A DNA stretch of 55,648 bases, taken from contig DASTPP010000312.1 in the NCBI GenBank assembly GCA_035762175.1, positions 1 through 55,648 on the forward strand, in the 5' to 3' direction. The notes beneath the pieces were generated by a model, which ran no database searches, was not told the origin of the DNA, and was given only the letters and a program-made list of their open reading frames with translations. Both the position numbers and the translations under genes were made by a program. Source of the DNA: DASTPP01 sp035762175. Lineage in GTDB: Bacteria > Myxococcota_A > Polyangia > Polyangiales > Polyangiaceae. Below, in pieces: positions 51,765-55,648 of the stretch. Every line of letters begins with the position of its first letter. Position 1 is the stretch's first letter.

Positions 51765-52922
51765 TCACCAAAAGGCCGTCCGGCCCTCGAGCCCCAGCCC
51801 AAACAGCCAAAGCGCCCGCGGCCCCTGGCCCACCTCGCCCAGCGGGCTCACCACGTAGCGATCGGTCCATGGCAAGACATGTAGGGCCAGGTCACCTCGC
51901 ACCGAGAGAGCCCTGGTCAGCTCGTAGGTAAGCGACACCCCCGCCTTCAACGCCGGACGCAGCCTCGAAGCCGCCGGGGCCTCGGTCGCCCTCGCGTCGA
52001 CGCGTGTCCATAGCAGGCCGGGGCCGACTTCGGGCCGCAACCCCCAGGGCCGCCCCCCAAAGGTGCGCCCCGCCGTCAACGACGCCAGCCCGAAACGACG
52101 ACGAATCGAGACCTGCTCGCCGGCGGCCGCCAGCGCCGAGAGCCAGGCGCCGAGGCGCACATCGAGGCCCCAGCTCGGGGGGCGCGCCGTCAGATCGACC
52201 AAGCCGAAGGGCGGAGGCGCCGAGGCCGGCAGGGGCAAAACCAGGCCGCCACCTAGCCCCAACGAAAGGGCGCCAGGCGAAGGCGGGGGCGCGGCGGGCC
52301 CTTGGGCGGCCTTCGCCTCAGGAGGCGGGGGGGGTGGCAGGGCGGCCGCCGAGGCCGACGGCGGCGGGCCCGGGGCCTCCGAATCGGCCGTCGGCACACT
52401 TGTTGGGTTCGCGACGCCAGCCGACGAAGCCGGCCCGGGGGGCGAGGCGCCGGGGCTGCCGGGCGCGGGCGGGCGTCCGGGGGTGCCGGGCGTCGGCGGG
52501 CGGGCGCCCGGGGCGGGGGGGTCGGGGGGCAGGGGTCGAACGAGACCGAGCTCGAGAAAGTGCGCGTGGGCGATGAGCGAGAACGCGCGGGCGAGCGCCT
52601 GGCAGTCGTTGCTCGCCACGGCGCGGACGAGCACGATCGTGCCGCCCGGGTCGGAAAGCTCGACGCGCGCGCCGCCCCGCGCGCCGCGGGCCCGCAGGCG
52701 CCAGCGCGGCGCCGACGCGTCGGACGCGGGGGCGGCCCAGGCCGAAACTTCGCGCTCGAGATCGGCGGGCGCCGGGCACGCGCCGTCGGCGTCGACGCGC
52801 ACGCGCACCTCGGCCCCGGCGGGGCCGGCGAGCAAGCCCAGGCCGAACGCCGCGAGGGCGGCGGCCGCGCGGAACGGCGCGCGGACGCCCGGGGGCCCGG
52901 CGTGGCCGCGCGCCTTCGTCAT
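51765..52922 (-). CDS. Outer-membrane barrel-like protein of ECF operon
   Basis: A 385-residue exported protein. A signal peptide (about residues 1-38, ending AGPAGA) is followed by a ~100-residue periplasmic domain with two Cys (DGACPAPADLEREV, ASNDCQALARAFSLIAHAHF), a Pro-rich linker and a C-terminal half with alternating hydrophobic strands ending in ...LEGRTAFW. The terminal aromatic residue is typical of outer-membrane beta-barrels. Genes of this layout often accompany ECF sigma factors in myxobacteria. It is the first gene of the operon. Confidence 0.72.
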   Translation of the reverse strand: MTKARGHAGPPGVRAPFRAAAALAAFGLGLLAGPAGAEVRVRVDADGACPAPADLEREVSAWAAPASDASAPRWRLRARGARGGARVELSDPGGTIVLVRAVASNDCQALARAFSLIAHAHFLELGLVRPLPPDPPAPGARPPTPGTPGRPPAPGSPGASPPGPASSAGVANPTSVPTADSEAPGPPPSASAAALPPPPPPEAKAAQGPAAPPPSPGALSLGLGGGLVLPLPASAPPPFGLVDLTARPPSWGLDVRLGAWLSALAAAGEQVSIRRRFGLASLTAGRTFGGRPWGLRPEVGPGLLWTRVDARATEAPAASRLRPALKAGVSLTYELTRALSVRGDLALHVLPWTDRYVVSPLGEVGQGPRALWLFGLGLEGRTAFW

Positions 52923-52932
52923 GGAAACCGAG

Positions 52933-52962
52933 CGTATGCCAGCGGGGGGCCGCCCTTGGCAA
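52933..52962 (-). promoter_or_regulatory. Possible promoter of the ECF operon
   Basis: On the minus strand, TTGCCA (52962-52957), an 18-base spacer and CATACG (52938-52933), close to the ATG at 52922. It resembles a housekeeping rather than an ECF promoter. Confidence 0.35.
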
Positions 52963-52996
52963 GCGCGGCTCTTTCTGTGAGGCTAGCCCCCCTTCG

Positions 52997-53080
52997 GGCG
53001 CCCCCCAAGGCGCCCGCGACCAGAGGCGCCCCCCAAGGCGCCCGCGACGAGAGGCGCCCCGAGGGGCGCCCGCGACGACG
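52997..53080. repeat. 28-bp tandem repeat, three copies
   Basis: Copies begin at 52997, 53025 and 53053 (GGCGCCCC, variable, GGCGCCCGCGAC). They lie between the divergent ECF operon and aspS, upstream of the aspS ribosome-binding site. Confidence 0.88.
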
Positions 53081-53107
53081 ACGCACTCTTACGCGGAGGC
53101 AAGGCCC

Positions 53108-55066
53108 GTGGCCAGGTTCATCGACGAGCTCAAACGGACGCACGACTGTGGGGCACTGCGCGAGGGCGACATCGGCAAAGAGGTCGTGCTCTTCGGGTGG
53201 GTGGCCAACCGGCGCGATCACGGCGGCCTGCGCTTCATCGACCTGCGCGACCGCGAGGGCGTCACGCAGGTCGTCTTCGACCCCGAGGTGGCCGCCGAGG
53301 CGCACGGGCTCGCCGACGCGATGCGCGGCGAGTGGGTGGTCGGCGTGCGCGGCGTCGTGCGCGACCGGGGCATGCAGTTCTCGAAGAAGAAGGGCGAGAT
53401 GGTCTCGGCGCACAACGCGCAGCTCGCCACCGGCGCGATCGAGGTGGTCGCGCGCGAGGCGACGGTGTTCAACAAGAGCGAGACGCCGCCCTTCGAGCTG
53501 GTCGACAAGCTCGACGCGCGCGAAGAGCTGAGGCTCGAGTACCGCTACCTCGACCTGCGGCGGGCGCCCTTTCAGCGCGCCCTGCGCACGCGCCACGCCA
53601 TCAACCAGGCGACCCGCTCGTACCTCTCGTCGCAGGGCTGCCTCGAGCTCGAGACGCCCTTCATGGTGAAGTACACGCCGGGCGGCGCGCGCAACTTTCT
53701 CGTGCCCTCGCGCACCAACCCGGGCAAGTTCTTCGCGCTCGCCGAGAGCCCGCAGCTCTTCAAGCAGCTCTTCATGGTCGCGGGCTTCGACCGCTACTTT
53801 CAGATCGTGAAGTGCTTTCGCGACGAGGCGCTGCGCGTCGACCGGCAGCCCGAGTTCACGCAGATCGACATCGAGCTGAGCTTCGTCAACCAGGACGACG
53901 TGTTCCGCCTGGTCGAGGGGCTCGTCTTCACCATCTGGCGCGACGTGCTCGGCGTCGACCTGAACGAGCTCTACCCGTCGGGGCGCTTCCCGCAGATGCC
54001 CTTCCACGAGAGCATGCGCGACTACGGCAACGACAAGCCCGACCTGCGCTTCGGCATGAAGCACGCCGACCTCACCGCGCTCGTCGTCGAGCACGGCGGC
54101 GCGGGCGTGCAGCCCTGGGCCGAGCTGGCCGAGAAGTTCAGGTCGGGGGCGTACCGGGCCGACCTGCCCGCCGAGGTCGTCAAGGCGCTCGTCGTGCCGG
54201 CGAGCGCGAACCTCTCGCGCGCCGACGCCGACAAGCTCGAAGAGCTCGTCAAGGGCATGGGCGCCCGCGGCCTCGCCCGCGCGAAGGTCGGCGACGACGG
54301 CGCGTGGGCCCAGGCGCCGCTCTTCAAAACCATCGACCCCGCTTTGCGCGCCAAGATCAACGAGGCGGCGGGCGCGCAGCCGGGCGACCTTTTGCTCTTT
54401 CAGTTCGGCAAAGAGTCGGTCGTGCAGACCGTGATGGCGAACCTGCGCCTGCACCTGGGCAAGAAGCTCGGCCTGATTCCCGAGTTCGGGCACGGGGGCA
54501 AGTGGCAGTTTCTGTGGGTCGTCAACCCGCCGCTCTTCGAGTACGACGACGAGGCGAAGGGCTGGGTCGCCGCCCACCACGCCTTCACCCGCCCGCACGA
54601 CGACTCGGTGCCGTTGCTCGAGAACGACCCGGGCAAGGTGCTCTGCTACCGCTACGACCTCGTGCTCAACGGCTTCGAGCTCGGCGGCGGGTCGATTCGG
54701 CTGCACGACCCCGAGGTGCAGGCGCGCGTGTTTCGCGTCCTTGGCATCGGCGACGAAGAGGCGCAAGAGAAGTTCGGCTTCTTGCTGAAGGCTCTGCGCA
54801 TGGGCGCCCCGCCCCACGGCGGCATCGCCCTCGGCATGGACCGCCTGGCCATGCTCGCCTCGGGCTCGGAGAGCCTGCGCGACGTCATCCCCTTTCCCAA
54901 GACGCAGAAGGGCACCGATCTGATGACCGGCGCGCCCTCCAACGTGTCCGAAGAGCAGCTGACCGAGCTCTCGATCAAGGTGCGGCCGCTCGGCGCGCTG
55001 ATGCCGCCGCCGGGCGGCCCCGAGGCGAAGCCCGGCGCGGGCGACGGCGGCAACAAGGGCGCCTGA
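53108..55066 (+). CDS. aspS: Aspartyl-tRNA synthetase, probably non-discriminating
   Basis: A 652-residue bacterial AspRS with an N-terminal OB anticodon domain (residues 1-110), the class II core interrupted by the GAD insertion (about 300-420), and motif 3 GIALGMDRLAMLASGSESLRDVIPFPKT. The flipping-loop and active-site block FKQLFMVAGFDRYFQIVKCFRDEALRVDRQPEFTQIDIELSF is intact. His38 in NRRDHGG matches the His found in non-discriminating AspRS (E. coli has Leu), so it probably also makes Asp-tRNA(Asn) for GatCAB. The GTG start has GGAGG ten bases upstream. Confidence 0.96.
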   Translation: MARFIDELKRTHDCGALREGDIGKEVVLFGWVANRRDHGGLRFIDLRDREGVTQVVFDPEVAAEAHGLADAMRGEWVVGVRGVVRDRGMQFSKKKGEMVSAHNAQLATGAIEVVAREATVFNKSETPPFELVDKLDAREELRLEYRYLDLRRAPFQRALRTRHAINQATRSYLSSQGCLELETPFMVKYTPGGARNFLVPSRTNPGKFFALAESPQLFKQLFMVAGFDRYFQIVKCFRDEALRVDRQPEFTQIDIELSFVNQDDVFRLVEGLVFTIWRDVLGVDLNELYPSGRFPQMPFHESMRDYGNDKPDLRFGMKHADLTALVVEHGGAGVQPWAELAEKFRSGAYRADLPAEVVKALVVPASANLSRADADKLEELVKGMGARGLARAKVGDDGAWAQAPLFKTIDPALRAKINEAAGAQPGDLLLFQFGKESVVQTVMANLRLHLGKKLGLIPEFGHGGKWQFLWVVNPPLFEYDDEAKGWVAAHHAFTRPHDDSVPLLENDPGKVLCYRYDLVLNGFELGGGSIRLHDPEVQARVFRVLGIGDEEAQEKFGFLLKALRMGAPPHGGIALGMDRLAMLASGSESLRDVIPFPKTQKGTDLMTGAPSNVSEEQLTELSIKVRPLGALMPPPGGPEAKPGAGDGGNKGA

Positions 55067-55082
55067 TCCAGGCGGCGGGTGG

Positions 55083-55104
55083 GGCCGCCCGTAGGAGGGC
55101 GGCC
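55083..55104. terminator. Possible hairpin terminator after aspS
   Basis: GGCCGCCC (55083-55090) and GGGCGGCC (55097-55104) form a perfect eight-base-pair stem with a six-base loop between the convergent aspS and PilZ genes. No T-run follows on either strand, so the role is uncertain. Confidence 0.4.
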
Positions 55105-55133
55105 GCCCCGCCGGGCGCCCGGGCCCGCGGGGC

Positions 55134-55457
55134 TTATGGGTCGAACGAGGGCACGGACGAGCGCGCGACCAGCGCCGTGATGGCGTGCGTCTCGCGGGCG
55201 CCGAGCAGGCCGAACTGCACGCCGATGCCCTCGGGCGTCACCCAGCGCACGACGGCCGGCAGCGCGACGACGCCGACGAGCGGCAGCGCGAGCTCGACGC
55301 GCAGGCTGGTGCCAAAACGGAAGGACGCGGGCGCCTCGATGAACATGCCCCCGATGCTGAGGTCGCGGCTGTGGCCTTCGACGCGAGCGCCCTCGGGGCC
55401 CAGGACGGTGACGGGGGTGCGGACGGGCTTGCGGGGATGGCGACGCAGCTCTTGCAC
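55134..55457 (-). CDS. PilZ-domain protein
   Basis: A 107-residue stand-alone PilZ domain. The c-di-GMP-binding residues are RxxxR (Arg5-Arg9 in ELRRHPRKPVR) and DxSxxG (Asp32, Ser34, Gly37 in SRDLSIGGMFIEA), so it should bind c-di-GMP. The GTG at 55457 is chosen because GGAGGT lies eight bases upstream; the frame is open further back but is Pro/Arg-rich shadow sequence. Small PilZ proteins usually act as adaptors in motility or polysaccharide control. Confidence 0.9.
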   Translation of the reverse strand: MQELRRHPRKPVRTPVTVLGPEGARVEGHSRDLSIGGMFIEAPASFRFGTSLRVELALPLVGVVALPAVVRWVTPEGIGVQFGLLGARETHAITALVARSSVPSFDP

Positions 55458-55648
55458 GGAACGACCTCCGGAGGGCGCGGGCGATGCTAGGGGCCGCACG
55501 GCGGGCGAGGCAAGGCCCCGGCGGGGCGCGGGGGCCGAGGCGCGGGGGCGGTCGGGTCGGGGCGGCGGGGGCGGCCGAGGGCAGAAAACGGCCGGGGGCG
55601 CGGGGCGCGGAAGAGCATGAAGCGGCCGGGGGGCCAAGCGGCGCCCGG

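Overview
This is a very GC-rich bacterial chromosome segment. Its gene content suggests a myxobacterium or close relative (Myxococcota, probably Polyangia-like). The signs are a receptor-type Ser/Thr kinase, an FHA-domain protein, PEGA-domain envelope proteins, many lipoproteins with Gly/Ala/Pro-rich linkers and Cys-rich motifs, a gliding-type (GldA/F/G) ABC transporter, an ECF sigma operon with an outer-membrane barrel gene, and GTG starts with 1-4 base gene overlaps. The taxonomy is inferred from content only. I recognised no rRNA, tRNA, CRISPR array, transposase or phage gene.

Layout. 1-3.2 kb: a YpfJ-type zinc peptidase and an O-antigen-ligase-like membrane protein. 3.3-6.7 kb: a P-loop ATPase with a C-terminal OmpR-type winged helix, followed by two overlapping Cys-rich lipoprotein genes. 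The O-antigen-ligase-like gene and the lipoprotein pair, on either side of the regulator, share one promoter architecture, which suggests a local regulon. 6.8-10.2 kb: a FdhF/YdeP-type molybdopterin oxidoreductase and fdhD. 10.3-16.0 kb: a tightly overlapped GldA-GldF-GldG-DUF4340 operon. 16.1-24 kb: mixed single genes (AAA ATPase, Cys-motif membrane protein, lipoprotein, TonB-like protein, GNAT, MFS exporter, DUF6882-like protein, methyltransferase). 23.7-29.8 kb: an FHA / PEGA / propeller lipoprotein / PEGA operon. 30.2-32.9 kb: a propeller lipoprotein, a miniature S24/S26 peptidase-like protein and a degenerate erythromycin-esterase homologue.

33.0-43.6 kb holds one long same-strand run: lipoprotein, MoxR AAA ATPase, DUF5682, VWA, SWIM/HEAT protein and a transmembrane Ser/Thr kinase. 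An ADP-ribosylglycohydrolase gene diverges from its start. 44.8-47.7 kb: a STAS-like protein, a MOSC protein and a short threonyl-tRNA synthetase that lacks the editing domain. The synthetase gene is preceded by a promoter and a leader peptide with seven consecutive Thr codons inside a hairpin, which looks like a ribosome-mediated attenuator. 47.7-55.6 kb: a carboxypeptidase-regulatory/PDZ protein, an ECF sigma operon (barrel, sigma, anti-sigma-like protein, lipoprotein), aspS and a PilZ protein.

Three window-wide features stand out. Short direct tandem duplications (about 20-45 bp units) are frequent: inside genes the unit is a multiple of three, between genes it usually is not. Several genes look leaderless, with a -10 box 6-12 bases before the start codon. 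Three genes lack a stop in their own frame and run into the next gene, each through a TTA codon that hides a stop in the +1 frame.
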